Shown in pieces: positions 37,068 to 47,540 of a stretch of 64,000 nt of DNA. This stretch comes from Microlunatus endophyticus (lineage in GTDB: Bacteria > Actinomycetota > Actinomycetes > Propionibacteriales > Propionibacteriaceae): contig NZ_BMMZ01000001.1 of the NCBI RefSeq assembly GCF_014646195.1, forward strand, positions 496,001-560,000, read 5' to 3'. The notes under the pieces were generated by a model, which was not told the DNA's origin, ran no database searches, and saw only the letters and a program-made list of their open reading frames with translations. A program made the position numbers and the translations under genes. The number at the start of each line of letters is the position of its first letter. Positions within the stretch are counted from its first letter, which is position 1.

Positions 37068-37631
37068 TCACCGTTTGACGGCGACCAGGACAGAGGTGTC
37101 GGTGGCGACCATCACGTCGGCGCTGGTGAAGCGCTCGTCGGTCAGCCACTCCTGGCGCAGCTGGTCCACCCGTCCGGAATCCATCGGCGGCCAGTCGGCG
37201 CTGGGGGTGAAATCGTCGATCACGATCATCCCGCCCGTCTCCAGCATCCCGACGATCTCCTCGCGCGGCGAGTGCCGCGCGCTGTCGGCGTCGATGAAGA
37301 TCAGCGAGAAGGGTGCGTGCTCGGCCAGCGACGCCCAGTCGGCGTGCATCACCTCGATGTCGTCGGCGGCGAACATCTCCATCACGCCGTGGGCCAGCTC
37401 CGGATCGAGCTCGGCGGTCAGGACCCGGGTGGACTTCGGTGCACCGGTACGCAACCAGGCTGCCCCGACTCCGCACCCGGTCCCGCATTCGGCCATGGTG
37501 CCGCCGCGGGTGGCGGCCAGCGTGGCCAGCAATCGCCCGGTCTCGGTGCGCGAGGTCATCACATACCCGTGCTGCAGTGACATCCGCAGCGCGCGGGTGA
37601 CGATCTCAGGTAGGTCCGGGGGAGCGCTCAC
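37068..37631 (-). CDS. Class I SAM-dependent O-methyltransferase-like protein
   Basis: 187 residues from a GTG. The SAM site is ECGTGCGVGAAWL (residues about 48-60, motif I), followed by LTAELDPELA (motif II), a middle FIDADSARHS and IVIDDFTP in the position of motif IV/V. It resembles the O-methyltransferase family 3 (catechol-type) fold. The substrate is unknown. It lies between a membrane protein gene and leuB on the same strand with a 107-base gap from leuB. Confidence 0.82.
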   Translation of the reverse strand: MSAPPDLPEIVTRALRMSLQHGYVMTSRTETGRLLATLAATRGGTMAECGTGCGVGAAWLRTGAPKSTRVLTAELDPELAHGVMEMFAADDIEVMHADWASLAEHAPFSLIFIDADSARHSPREEIVGMLETGGMIVIDDFTPSADWPPMDSGRVDQLRQEWLTDERFTSADVMVATDTSVLVAVKR

Positions 37632-37738
37632 CCGTCAAGTGTCGCACTCGACGACCAGAACGTCCAGAATACGAGACTTGCGTCCCAGAATACGGTCGCG
37701 AATAGTCGGGGCCCCTAGTATTTCGGGAGCACCAAGAC

Positions 37739-38788
37739 TCAGACGGCCGACGCGATCGCGTCCCCGATCTCGGACGTGCTGCGCTTGGTCCCGGCTGACC
37801 GTCGGCTGACATCGGCGAGCACCGCCTTCTCGATCCGGCCGGCCTCTTCGGCCAGCCCGAGGTGATCAAGAAGCAGACCAACAGACAGGATCGTCGCCGT
37901 GGGGTCGGCGATGCCCTGGCCGGCGATATCAGGAGCAGAACCGTGCACGGGCTCGAACATCGAGGGGAATGCGCCCTCCGGGTTGATGTTCCCGCTCGCC
38001 GCCAGCCCGATGCCGCCGGTCACCGCACCAGCCAGGTCGGTGATGATGTCGCCGAACAGGTTGTCGGTCACGATCACGTCGAACCGCGCCGGATCGGTGG
38101 CCATGAAGATTGTCGCCGCGTCGATGTGCAGGTAGTCGGTGGTGACATCGGGATACTCCGCCGCGACCGTCTCGAAGATCCGGTTCCACAGCCCGCCGGC
38201 ATGCACCAACACGTTGTGCTTGTGCACCAGCGTGATCTTGCCCCGGCGCCGCGCTGCCCGGGCGAAGGCGTCACGGACGACGCGCTCGACGCCGTAGGCG
38301 GTGTTGACACTGACCTCGGTGGCGATCTCGGCAGGGGTGCCGGCGCGGACCACGCCGCCGTTGCCGACGTACAGCCCCTCGGTGCCCTCGCGGACCACGA
38401 CGAAGTCGACCTCCTTGCCGGCGGTCACCGAGTCCGCGAGCGGCGTCGGAACGCCGGGGTAGATCCGGCTGGGCCGGAGATTCACGTAATGGTCGAAGGC
38501 GAATCTGATCTTGAGGATCAGTCCGCGCTCCAGGATGCCGCTGGGCATGGTCTTGTCACCCGGCGCAGCACCCACCGCACCGAAGAGGATGCCGTCGGCC
38601 GCGGCGAGCTCGGTCAGCACCGAGTCGGGGAGCACCTCGCCGGTCCGCTTCCAGCGTTCCGCCCCGAGGTCGTAGCTGGTGAGGGAGAAGCTGCCGGGAG
38701 TCACAGCCTGCAAGACCTTCAGGCCCTCGGCCACCACCTCCGGCCCGATCCCGTCGCCGCCGATCACTGCCAGATTTCTGCTCGTCAC
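37739..38788 (-). CDS. leuB: 3-isopropylmalate dehydrogenase
   Basis: 349 residues from a GTG at 38788, where [18 protein letters not shown] begins. It oxidises and decarboxylates 3-isopropylmalate in leucine synthesis, and may also act on methylmalate from the citramalate route. Motifs include GDGIGPEV, the substrate loop LRPSRIYPG, the catalytic KHNVL and the metal-binding [10 protein letters not shown]. It is transcribed divergently from ilvE, with 105 bases between their starts. Confidence 0.95.
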   Translation of the reverse strand: MTSRNLAVIGGDGIGPEVVAEGLKVLQAVTPGSFSLTSYDLGAERWKRTGEVLPDSVLTELAAADGILFGAVGAAPGDKTMPSGILERGLILKIRFAFDHYVNLRPSRIYPGVPTPLADSVTAGKEVDFVVVREGTEGLYVGNGGVVRAGTPAEIATEVSVNTAYGVERVVRDAFARAARRRGKITLVHKHNVLVHAGGLWNRIFETVAAEYPDVTTDYLHIDAATIFMATDPARFDVIVTDNLFGDIITDLAGAVTGGIGLAASGNINPEGAFPSMFEPVHGSAPDIAGQGIADPTATILSVGLLLDHLGLAEEAGRIEKAVLADVSRRSAGTKRSTSEIGDAIASAV

Positions 38789-38893
38789 CCGGGCATCGTA
38801 GCCAGCCCTTGGCGGATCGAGAGCCCCCATCTCGACCACCAATCACCCAACGACAAAACCAACCCATCAACCAGCCAGAGAGTGAGTGCTACC

Positions 38894-39982
38894 GTGCCGA
38901 GCATGTTCGAGGTCCATCCCAATCCACAGCCGCGCAGCGAGGCCGAACGCGCGGCGATCCTGGCCAACCCGGGCTTCGGGCAGCATTTCAGCGACAATAT
39001 GGCGCTGGCCACCTGGACCGCCGAGCAGGACTGGCATGACCGCGAGGTGAGTGCCTACCGCCCGTTCCAGTTGGATCCCGCTAGTGCGGTGCTGCATTAC
39101 GCCCAGGAGATCTTCGAGGGACTGAAGGCCTACCGGCACGCCAACGACTCGATCTGGCTGTTCCGGCCGGAGAAGAACGCGGAGCGCTTCGCGAAGTCGG
39201 CGACCCGGCTCGCGCTCCCGGTGCTGCCGGCCGAGGATTTCCTGTCCAGCATCGAGACCCTGGTCACCACCGACCAGGCATGGGTGCCCGGCGGGGGCGA
39301 GAGCAATCTCTACATCCGGCCGTTCATGTTCGCCAACGAGGTCTTCCTCGGCGTGCGGCCGGCGAAGACGGTCACCTACTGCTGCATCGCCGGCCCGGCC
39401 GCCGCCTACTTTCCCAATGGTGTCCAGCCGGTCAACATCTGGCTGTCCACGCGGTACGTCCGCGCCGCCGGGCCGGGCGGGATGGGCGCTGCCAAGACCG
39501 GCGGCAACTACGCGGCCAGCCTGGTGGCCCAGCAGGAGGCGTACGAGAACGGGTGCGAGCAGGTGCTCTTCACCGACGGCGCCGAGCGCAAGTGGGTCGA
39601 GGAACTCGGCGGCATGAACGTCTACCTGATCACTGCCGACGGCAAGTTGATCACTCCCGCCCTGGAAGGGACGATCCTCGAGGGCGTCACCCGGGACTCG
39701 GTGCTGACCCTGGGCACCGAACGCGGACTGCAGATCGAGGAGCGCAAGATCGCGGTCGAGGAAGTGTTGCAGGGCATCGATTCCGGGCTGATCACCGAGA
39801 TCTTCGCCTGCGGGACCGCAGCTGTGATCAACCCGGTCGGTTCGATCAAGACCGAACAGAAGTCGTACGTCGTGAACAACGGGCAGTCCGGCCCACACAC
39901 CGACGGTCTGCGCCGGACGTTGCTCGACATCCAGTACGGACGGGCTGAGGACACCCACGGCTGGATGCACAAGGTCTGCTGA
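38894..39982 (+). CDS. ilvE: Branched-chain-amino-acid aminotransferase
   Basis: 362 residues if the GTG at 38894 is used; the ATG at 38903 would give 359 and cannot be excluded. Fold type IV PLP enzyme: the lysine that binds PLP lies in AAKTGGNYAAS, with EELGGMNVYL and a CGTAAVINPVGS phosphate cup further on. It transfers amino groups between glutamate and the branched keto acids, the last step for Leu, Ile and Val. The nearby divergent leuB may share regulation. Confidence 0.94.
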   Translation: MPSMFEVHPNPQPRSEAERAAILANPGFGQHFSDNMALATWTAEQDWHDREVSAYRPFQLDPASAVLHYAQEIFEGLKAYRHANDSIWLFRPEKNAERFAKSATRLALPVLPAEDFLSSIETLVTTDQAWVPGGGESNLYIRPFMFANEVFLGVRPAKTVTYCCIAGPAAAYFPNGVQPVNIWLSTRYVRAAGPGGMGAAKTGGNYAASLVAQQEAYENGCEQVLFTDGAERKWVEELGGMNVYLITADGKLITPALEGTILEGVTRDSVLTLGTERGLQIEERKIAVEEVLQGIDSGLITEIFACGTAAVINPVGSIKTEQKSYVVNNGQSGPHTDGLRRTLLDIQYGRAEDTHGWMHKVC

Positions 39983-39999
39983 GGATCGGGTCACCGATA

Positions 40000-40479
40000 G
40001 TGCCGATCAGTCGCTGGGATGTCGCGGCCCGTGTCTGGAAGCGATTGCACGGGCCGGCCCAGTGGCGGATCCTCTGGTTGAAGCACGCCACCTTCATGAT
40101 CGGTGTCACCGGTGCCGTCCTCGATGATCATGATCGGGTGCTGTTGCTGAAACACCGGTTCTGGAAGGACAACCCGTGGGGTACGCCGTCGGGCTACCTG
40201 GAGCGCGGGGAGACGATCGAGGAGGGCTTCGCCCGCGAGGTCGCTGAGGAGACCGGCCTGGCGGTCGGCGATGTCCGGATCGTCAAGATCAACTCTGGCT
40301 TCCGGCTCCGGGTTGAGGTCGGAGTGGTCGCCCGGGTCGCCAGTGGGGCCGAGCCGCGGGTTGACGGTGTCGAGGTCGAACAGGCGCAGTTCTTCCCGGT
40401 CCAGGAACTGCCGGACGACCTCCGCAAGAGCCAGCGCGCGGTCATCGACCAAGCGCTCCGTGAGGGACGCGGCACGTAA
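40000..40479 (+). CDS. Nudix hydrolase
   Basis: 159 residues from a GTG. The Nudix box GYLERGETIEEGFAREVAEETG is complete near residues 67-88. Nudix proteins hydrolyse a nucleoside diphosphate linked to another group; the substrate is not known. The N-terminal helix with WDVAARVWKRLHG is somewhat longer than in MutT. It follows ilvE by 17 bases and precedes the cimA leader. Confidence 0.88.
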   Translation: MPISRWDVAARVWKRLHGPAQWRILWLKHATFMIGVTGAVLDDHDRVLLLKHRFWKDNPWGTPSGYLERGETIEEGFAREVAEETGLAVGDVRIVKINSGFRLRVEVGVVARVASGAEPRVDGVEVEQAQFFPVQELPDDLRKSQRAVIDQALREGRGT

Positions 40480-40574
40480 TGCGGTGGTTGGCGTGGACGC
40501 AACTTCGGCGGTAGCCGGAGGCGGAAGTCTCAGCATCCGGACCAGATGCTGGCGCGGCCGGGACGTCGGGTGCC

Positions 40575-40580
40575 TATACT
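40575..40580 (+). promoter_or_regulatory. TATACT -10 element, probably leaderless start at the cimA leader peptide
   Basis: TATACT lies six bases before the ATG of the leader peptide, so transcription should begin at or within a base or two of that ATG, giving a leaderless mini-ORF. No convincing -35 hexamer is visible at the expected distance. Confidence 0.5.
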
Positions 40581-40586
40581 GCCGGT

Positions 40587-40616
40587 ATGGCATTCCAGGC
40601 CATCATCATTAGCTAG
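40587..40616 (+). CDS. cimA leader peptide MAFQAIIIS
   Basis: Nine codons from ATG to TAG with three consecutive isoleucine codons (ATC ATC ATT at 40602-40610) immediately before Ser and stop. Isoleucine is the product of the citramalate pathway encoded by cimA downstream. A hairpin starts on the stop codon and a U-tract terminator follows, the classical arrangement of a transcription attenuator. Confidence 0.78.
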   Translation: MAFQAIIIS

Positions 40617-40649
40617 CGCGCTGCAGCTGTCCGACAGCATTCAGCGCGC
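40616..40649 (+). promoter_or_regulatory. Leader hairpin 1 of the cimA attenuator
   Basis: GCGCGCTG at 40616-40623 pairs perfectly with CAGCGCGC at 40642-40649, and inside it GCTGT (40626-40630) pairs with ACAGC (40634-40638). The stem begins on the stop codon of the leader peptide, so ribosome position should decide whether it forms. Confidence 0.7.
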
Positions 40650-40650
40650 C

Positions 40651-40683
40651 AACCTCCTGTGCTCTCCCGCCGGGAGGTTTTTT
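40651..40683 (+). terminator. cimA attenuator terminator
   Basis: AACCTCC (40651-40657) can pair with GGAGGTT (40673-40679); alternatively CTCCC (40664-40668) pairs with GGGAG (40672-40676) with a three-base loop. Six T residues follow at 40678-40683. It lies 43 bases before the cimA start, and the two pairings share the same 3' strand. Confidence 0.75.
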
Positions 40684-40726
40684 CATGCCTCCAGCCGCCA
40701 GCCATCGCAGCCACTCAGAAGGAATC

Positions 40727-42340
40727 ATGTCAACCACAGCCTCGGCCCCGTTCGAACGGCCCGCCGAATTCCACGTGTACGACACCACGCTGCGCGACGG
40801 TGCCCAGCAGGAGGGTCTGCGGCTCTCGGTGGCGGACAAGTTGCAGATCGCCGGACTGCTCGACGAGTTGGGCGTGAACTACATCGAAGGTGGCTGGCCG
40901 GGCGCGAATCCCAACGACACAGCGTTCTTCGCCGCGGCGGCCGCCGGCGAGGTGACGCTGAAGAATGCGACGCTGACCGCCTTCGGCTTCACCCGCCGGG
41001 TCGGCGGCACGGCTGCCGACGATCCGCTGACGGCGGCCCTGCGGGACTCGGGAGCAGGCGTTGCCTGCGTGGTGGCCAAGAGTCATGATCAACACGTGGT
41101 CCGGGCGCTGCGGACGACGCTGGAGGAGAACCTGGCGATGATCACCGACACGGTGTCGCACCTGGTCGCCGAGGGGCAGCGGGTCTTCCTGGACTGCGAG
41201 CACTTCTTCGACGGCTTCCGGGACAACAAGGCGTACGCCCTGGAGGTGGTCCGGACGGCCATGGACGCCGGCGCCGAGGTCGCCGTGCTGTGCGACACCA
41301 ACGGCGGCATGTTGCCGACCTGGGTCGGCGAGATCGTCGCCGAAGTGGCCCAGGCGACCGACGCCAGGCTGGGAATCCACGCCCACAATGACACCGGCTG
41401 CGCGGTGGCCAACACGATCGCCGCCGTCGACGCCGGTGCGATGCACGTCCAGGGCACCATCAACGGTTACGGGGAGCGGACCGGCAATGCCGACCTGGTC
41501 CCGATCGTGGCCAATCTCGAGCTGAAATACGGCTGGCAGCTGCTGCCCGCCGGATCGCTGGCCGAGGCGACGCGACTATCCCATGCGATCGCCGAGGTGA
41601 CGAATGTTCCACCGAGCACTCGTCAGCCCTATGTTGGCCTGTCGTCCTTCGCCCACAAGGCGGGGCTGCATGCCAGCGCGATCAAGGTCGACCCGAATCT
41701 CTACCAGCACATCGATCCGGAGCTGGTCGGCAACGACATGCGGATGCTCGTGTCCGACATGGCAGGCCGGGCCAACATCCAGATCAAGGGTTCGGAACTC
41801 GGGTTCGACCTGTCCGACCGGGACCTGGCGGCGAAGATCACCGACAAGGTCAAGGAACGCGAGGCGGACGGCTACACCTACGAGGGAGCCGATGCCAGCT
41901 TCGAGCTGCTGCTGCGCGCCGAACTTGATCAACTGCCGGAGTACTTCGTCGCCAGGTCCTGGCGGGTCTTCACCCAGTCCGGCACCGACGGCGTGACCGA
42001 CACCGAAGCCACCATCCGGCTCGAGGCCGGGGGGCACAGCACCCGGGTGGTGGGTGAGGGCAACGGCCCGGTCAACGCTCTTGATCATGCTCTGCGGGAA
42101 GCCCTGCTGCCGGTCTATCCGGTGGTTGATCACTTCGAGCTGAGCGACTACCGGGTGAGGATCCTCGACCAGGGGCACGGTACCGACGCGACCACCCGGG
42201 TGCTGATCCAGACCACCAACGGACTGCGTACCTGGACGACGGTCGGGGTCGGGCAGAATGTCATCGAGGCATCCTGGGAGGCACTGAGCCAGGCCTATAC
42301 CTATGGGTTGTTGCATTCCGAGGTCGAACCTGCCTCGTGA
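40727..42340 (+). CDS. cimA: (R)-Citramalate synthase
   Basis: 537 residues from the ATG at 40727 with AAGGA upstream. The DRE-TIM barrel begins VYDTTLRDGAQQEGL, with metal-binding HAHND (near 222) and GTINGYGERTGNADL. A C-terminal LeuA-type dimer domain (about 400-525) is likely the feedback-binding part, probably for isoleucine. It condenses acetyl-CoA and pyruvate to citramalate; the length and the second domain distinguish it from LeuA and homocitrate synthase only by similarity, so the call is good but not absolute. Confidence 0.88.
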   Translation: MSTTASAPFERPAEFHVYDTTLRDGAQQEGLRLSVADKLQIAGLLDELGVNYIEGGWPGANPNDTAFFAAAAAGEVTLKNATLTAFGFTRRVGGTAADDPLTAALRDSGAGVACVVAKSHDQHVVRALRTTLEENLAMITDTVSHLVAEGQRVFLDCEHFFDGFRDNKAYALEVVRTAMDAGAEVAVLCDTNGGMLPTWVGEIVAEVAQATDARLGIHAHNDTGCAVANTIAAVDAGAMHVQGTINGYGERTGNADLVPIVANLELKYGWQLLPAGSLAEATRLSHAIAEVTNVPPSTRQPYVGLSSFAHKAGLHASAIKVDPNLYQHIDPELVGNDMRMLVSDMAGRANIQIKGSELGFDLSDRDLAAKITDKVKEREADGYTYEGADASFELLLRAELDQLPEYFVARSWRVFTQSGTDGVTDTEATIRLEAGGHSTRVVGEGNGPVNALDHALREALLPVYPVVDHFELSDYRVRILDQGHGTDATTRVLIQTTNGLRTWTTVGVGQNVIEASWEALSQAYTYGLLHSEVEPAS

Positions 42341-42375
42341 TCGCCGGCCGAGAGGCAGCCTGATAGACAGGCTGC

Positions 42376-43500
42376 ATGGCTGACACGATCGCGTCGCTCA
42401 CGCTCTCGTCCGTACGGCTGCCCCTGGTGACGGCGATCAGCGACGCCAAGGTGCTCACCGGACGGCAGAAGCCGATGCGTGAGGTGATGTTCCTCTTCGC
42501 CGAGATCACCACCGAGTCCGGAGACGGCGGGATCGGCTTCTCCTACTCCAAACGCGCCGGCGGGCCGGGCCAGTACGCCCACGCCTGCGAGATCGCCCCG
42601 GAGGTGATCGGCGAGGATCCGTCCGATATCGGCAAACTGTGGACCAAGCTCGTCTGGGCGGGCGCGTCGGTCGGCCGCAGCGGGTTGTCGGTCCAGGCGC
42701 TGGCGGCGATCGACGTCGCGCTCTGGGATCTGAAGGCCAAGCGTGCCGGGCTCGGACTGGCCAAACTGATCGGCGCCCACCGCGATGGCGTCCGCACCTA
42801 CAACACCTCGGGCGGCTTCCTGCAGGCACCGATCGAGGAGGTCGTGGACAACGCGCTGCGGTCGTTGCAGGCCGGTATCGGAGGTATCAAGATCAAGGTC
42901 GGGCAGCCGGACTGGCGGACCGACCTGAAGCGACTGACCGCGGTGCGCGAGGCGATCGGTGATGACGTGCCCCTGATGGTGGACGCCAACCAGCAGTGGG
43001 ACCGCGCGACCGCGACCCGGATGGGGCGGCGGCTGGGGGAATTCGATCTGGTCTGGATCGAGGAGCCGCTGGATGCATACGACGTGGAAGGGCACGCTGA
43101 GGTGGCGCGACGGCTGGACACCCCGATCGCGACCGGCGAGATGCTGACGAGCGTCGGGGAGCACCTGAAACTCATCGACGCCGGCGCAGCCGATGTGCTG
43201 CAGCCGGACGCACCGCGGGTCGGCGGGATCACCCAGTTCCTCAAGGTCGCCGCCCACGCCGAACAACGCCACCTCGACCTGGCGCCGCATTTCGCGATGG
43301 AGATCCATCTGCACCTGGCCGCGGCATATCCGGGCAACGATCCCTGGGTCGAGCACTTCGAGTGGCTGGATCCGCTGTTCGACGAGCGGCTGGAGACCCG
43401 GGACGGCCGGATGTGGCTCCCGGACCGCCCAGGGCTCGGCATCACGTTGTCGGATCAGGCCAGGGCCTGGACGGTGGCGAAGACGGAGTTCGTCCGCTAA
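42376..43500 (+). CDS. L-talarate/galactarate dehydratase
   Basis: 374 residues of the enolase superfamily. Sequence traits match the talarate/galactarate dehydratase group very well: GFSYSKRAGGPGQYAHA, WAGASVGRSG, YNTSGGFL, base lysines in GIKIKVG, ligands in VDANQQWD, IEEPLDAYD and TGEM, and the catalytic His in APHFAMEIH. It dehydrates the C6 diacids to keto-deoxy sugar acid. No matching aldolase or transporter is adjacent. It ends in an overlap with the convergent kinase gene (TAA/TAG). Confidence 0.87.
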   Translation: MADTIASLTLSSVRLPLVTAISDAKVLTGRQKPMREVMFLFAEITTESGDGGIGFSYSKRAGGPGQYAHACEIAPEVIGEDPSDIGKLWTKLVWAGASVGRSGLSVQALAAIDVALWDLKAKRAGLGLAKLIGAHRDGVRTYNTSGGFLQAPIEEVVDNALRSLQAGIGGIKIKVGQPDWRTDLKRLTAVREAIGDDVPLMVDANQQWDRATATRMGRRLGEFDLVWIEEPLDAYDVEGHAEVARRLDTPIATGEMLTSVGEHLKLIDAGAADVLQPDAPRVGGITQFLKVAAHAEQRHLDLAPHFAMEIHLHLAAAYPGNDPWVEHFEWLDPLFDERLETRDGRMWLPDRPGLGITLSDQARAWTVAKTEFVR

Positions 43501-44051
43501 GCGGGGAAGGCGATCACCGGCCGCTCGGGCCGCAGGCCGAACACCTGGATGATCGTCCCGGCGCTCGCCGCTGGCTCGCTCCGGTCGGTGTCGATGATCA
43601 GATCAGCGGGTGGCTGTTCCACCGGCGAAGAATCCTCCCGGCCGGCGCGAAGCACTTCGAGATCGCTCAATTTGCCGGCTTCGATCCTGCTGGCATTGCC
43701 GATCCTGGCTTCCTGGGCCTGCTCGCTGACCGTGAGCCTGACCGAGCAGACTCGGCCCCCCTGGCTCTCGACGGCATCGCGCAGTCGATGCGGGAATCCG
43801 AACGGGACGGTGGACTCCGGAGCGAAGGTGAAGATCAGCGAGCGACCGATACGGGCCGCATCGGTGATCACAGAGAGCCAGATCTGCTCGCGCAGCCGGA
43901 CGAACGGCTCGGAGCCGAACGGGAAGACCGTGGTCAGGAGGTTGACGGTCAGGTGGTTGTGGAAGACCGGATAGCCCAGCCGGGCCTCCAACGCTCGCGC
44001 AGTGGTCAGCTTGCCGGCCGCCGCCGGCCCGTGCAGGAAGATCAGATTCAC
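43497..44051 (-). CDS. Small P-loop ATPase/kinase
   Basis: 184 residues from a GTG that overlaps the acetyltransferase stop (GTGA). A Walker A GPAAAGKLT lies at residues 8-16, and RLRDAVESQGG and VRLTVSEQ follow in an AAA_33/adenylate-kinase-like fold. Loop and lid residues are not those of a known kinase; the substrate is unknown. It is the last gene of a three-gene minus-strand run. Confidence 0.65.
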   Translation of the reverse strand: MNLIFLHGPAAAGKLTTARALEARLGYPVFHNHLTVNLLTTVFPFGSEPFVRLREQIWLSVITDAARIGRSLIFTFAPESTVPFGFPHRLRDAVESQGGRVCSVRLTVSEQAQEARIGNASRIEAGKLSDLEVLRAGREDSSPVEQPPADLIIDTDRSEPAASAGTIIQVFGLRPERPVIAFPA

Positions 44052-44698
44052 CTAACCGTCAACCCCAGAAAGACACGCAACGACTCAGCGCCGGTGACAG
44101 TGATCATCTCGTCGCCCCTGATGAAGTCGCCGGGAGTCAGCACCAGTCGCTGGAGCCCGGCGAGATCACCACGGCGGACCAGGTGTTCGGTGCCGTTGGG
44201 TCGATAGCCGACCTTTCGGCTGACCGCCAGGGAGGCCTGATTGTCCAGGAATGCACCGGAGGTGATCTCTGTCGCATCCAACTCGTCGAACACGAAGGCG
44301 CACATCGCCCGCCGCATCCGGGTGCCGATGCCCTGGCCGTGGAATCGCTTGGCCAGCCAAGAACCGGTCTCGCCCGTCCTGGTGATTGCGAAGTCGTTGG
44401 TGGAAAACCCCTGGATGCCGACGAGTTGACCATCGCGTCGGGCACCGAACTCCAGGCTGAAACGCGCAGCGGAGAGCGCGGATCTGACCTGCCAGTGATG
44501 CCGTACGAAGTTGGCGGGCAACTCGCACGGGTCGACGTCGGTCCAGGGAAAGGAGAAGGGCATCAGCGCGGGATCATGGATGCCCGACAGCGCAAGATCA
44601 ACAAGTTCCGGCAGGTCCTCGTCACGGACGACCCGCAGTGTCAGGTCGCCAGCGGTGACCGCGACGGCGAACGGCGGCCAGATCTCCTCGAGCCGCAT
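44048..44698 (-). CDS. GNAT-family N-acetyltransferase (copy 1)
   Basis: 216 residues. The acetyl-CoA loop reads KRFHGQGIGTRMRRAM (near 117-132), and the RimJ/RimL-like C-terminal ASLAVSRKVGYRPNGTEHL follows. The opening EEIWPPFAVAVTAGDLTLRV is the same as in the next gene, with which it shares most residues. The target (amino group of a small molecule or protein) is not known. It starts 7 bases after its paralogue ends. Confidence 0.87.
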   Translation of the reverse strand: MRLEEIWPPFAVAVTAGDLTLRVVRDEDLPELVDLALSGIHDPALMPFSFPWTDVDPCELPANFVRHHWQVRSALSAARFSLEFGARRDGQLVGIQGFSTNDFAITRTGETGSWLAKRFHGQGIGTRMRRAMCAFVFDELDATEITSGAFLDNQASLAVSRKVGYRPNGTEHLVRRGDLAGLQRLVLTPGDFIRGDEMITVTGAESLRVFLGLTVR

Positions 44699-44705
44699 CG
44701 GTGTC

Positions 44706-45350
44706 TCACTCCTCGATCTTGAGGAATCGGCGTACGGCCTCGGCGCCGCGGACCGTGAGCGGATCGCCGCGGTTGAATGTCTGGGGAATCAACCGCAGGA
44801 GTTGATGATCGGCGGCGACGCCGTTGCGGACCGTACGCTGCAGACCATTCGGCTGGTAGCCGACGTTGCGGCTGACTCCCAGCGACGGTGCGTTGTCGGT
44901 GAACGCGCCGGACGTGATCTCGACTGCGCCGAGCTCATCGAAGGCGAAGGCGCAGACCGCCTGCCGCATCCGCGTGCCAATGCGGTTGCCGTGGAATCGT
45001 CGGCCCAGCCAGGAGCCGGTCGAAGCTGAACGGGTGATCATGAACTGCTTACCCTTGATGTCCTGGGTGCCGACGAGCTCGCCGTTGCGGCGGACCGCGA
45101 ACGGCAGCGTCCACTCGTCGACCGACGTCTGGCTGCGGCGAGCCCACACGAAGCGGACGAAGTTCGCCGGCAGGTCGTCCCGGGGTGCGGCGGTCCAGGG
45201 AACCCCGAAGGGCATGAAGTCCGGGTCATGGATCCCGTCCAGCACCAGATCGACGAAATCCGGTAGGTCGTCATCGGAGATGATCTTGAGCTCCAGGTCA
45301 CCGGCAGTGATCACCAATTGGTCCGGCGGCCAGATCTCGGCGAGTTCCAT
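44706..45350 (-). CDS. GNAT-family N-acetyltransferase (copy 2)
   Basis: 214 residues, a clear paralogue of the neighbouring gene: both begin LAEIWPP/LEEIWPP and share LPANFVR, ITRS/TGSWL and EITSGAF in the same order. The acetyl-CoA loop is RRFHGNRIGTRMRQAV. Divergence between the copies is substantial, so the duplication is not recent. The acceptor is unknown. Confidence 0.87.
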   Translation of the reverse strand: MELAEIWPPDQLVITAGDLELKIISDDDLPDFVDLVLDGIHDPDFMPFGVPWTAAPRDDLPANFVRFVWARRSQTSVDEWTLPFAVRRNGELVGTQDIKGKQFMITRSASTGSWLGRRFHGNRIGTRMRQAVCAFAFDELGAVEITSGAFTDNAPSLGVSRNVGYQPNGLQRTVRNGVAADHQLLRLIPQTFNRGDPLTVRGAEAVRRFLKIEE

Positions 45351-45374
45351 ATCCCCACTGTGCCGATGAACGCC

Positions 45375-45424
45375 GGGCTTGTCGACGGGGTTTCGGATAT
45401 ACGATCCCTGAGCCTGTCGAAGGG
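45375..45424. repeat. Two copies of the CCCTGAGCCTGTCGAAGGG repeat
   Basis: A degenerate copy (GGGCTTGTCGACGG, 45375-45388) and a complete one (CCCTGAGCCTGTCGAAGGG, 45406-45424) in the same direction. The second directly precedes the deoA stop. The same family occurs at 21693-21709 and 25161-25204. Confidence 0.78.
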
Positions 45425-46711
<1,287 letters not shown>

Positions 46712-46733
46712 GGGTGGACGATAGCCTCACCCC

Positions 46734-47534
46734 ATGCGCATTGCTCGATTCTCCGCAGGTTCGGATCCGCAGTACGGCATCGTCGAGCTCGCCGTCGACG
46801 GCGGTGAGCACCCGGACACCGTCTCGGCGCTGACGGGTGATCCGTTGGCGACCAAGGTGCAGCTGACCGGTCAGCGCTTCCCGCTGGCCGATGTGCGGTT
46901 GCTGGCGCCGGTGATCCCTCGCAGCAAGGTGGTCGGCGTCGGGCGCAACTACGCCGAGCACGCGGCCGAGCTGGGCAACGAGATTCCCGAGACCCCGTTG
47001 ATCTTCTTGAAGCCGAACACCTCGGTGATCGGGCCGGAGGAGGCGATCGTCTATCCGACCTACACCCAGCAGCTGAGCTATGAGGGCGAGTTGGCGATCG
47101 TGATCGGCCGGATCTGCAAGGAGGTCCCGGCCGAGCGTGTGCCGGAAGTGATCTTCGGTTACACGATCGCCAATGACGTCACAGCCCGGGACCTGCAGGG
47201 TCCGGACAAGCAGTGGGCGCGGGCGAAGGGCTCGGACACCTTCTGCCCGATCGGGCCGTGGATGGTGACCCATCTCTCGATCGAGGAGGCGGAGAATCTG
47301 ATGATCACCACGATGGTCGACGACGAGCGCCGTCAGCACGATTCGACCAGTCTGATGTTGAACAAGATCGTCGACCTGGTCGTCTACATCAGCAGCTTCA
47401 CCACGCTGCTGCCCGGGGATCTGATCCTGACCGGTACGCCCGCCGGGGTCGGCGGCATGGAGGCCGGCCAGCGGGTGTCGGTCGAGGTGGAGGGCATCGG
47501 CACACTGTCGAATCCCATCGTCTCCGCCCAATAG
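46734..47534 (+). CDS. Fumarylacetoacetate hydrolase-family protein
   Basis: 266 residues. The metal site is formed by Glu in YEGELAIVIGR, Asp in IANDVTARDLQ and Lys in KGSDTFCPIG, and the C-terminal LLPGDLILTGTPAGVG is characteristic. These enzymes hydrolyse or decarboxylate 2-oxo acids with C-C bond cleavage; the substrate here is unknown. In many actinobacteria the gene lies beside gltX, as here, but no functional link is known. Confidence 0.9.
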   Translation: MRIARFSAGSDPQYGIVELAVDGGEHPDTVSALTGDPLATKVQLTGQRFPLADVRLLAPVIPRSKVVGVGRNYAEHAAELGNEIPETPLIFLKPNTSVIGPEEAIVYPTYTQQLSYEGELAIVIGRICKEVPAERVPEVIFGYTIANDVTARDLQGPDKQWARAKGSDTFCPIGPWMVTHLSIEEAENLMITTMVDDERRQHDSTSLMLNKIVDLVVYISSFTTLLPGDLILTGTPAGVGGMEAGQRVSVEVEGIGTLSNPIVSAQ

Positions 47535-47540
47535 CGCGAG

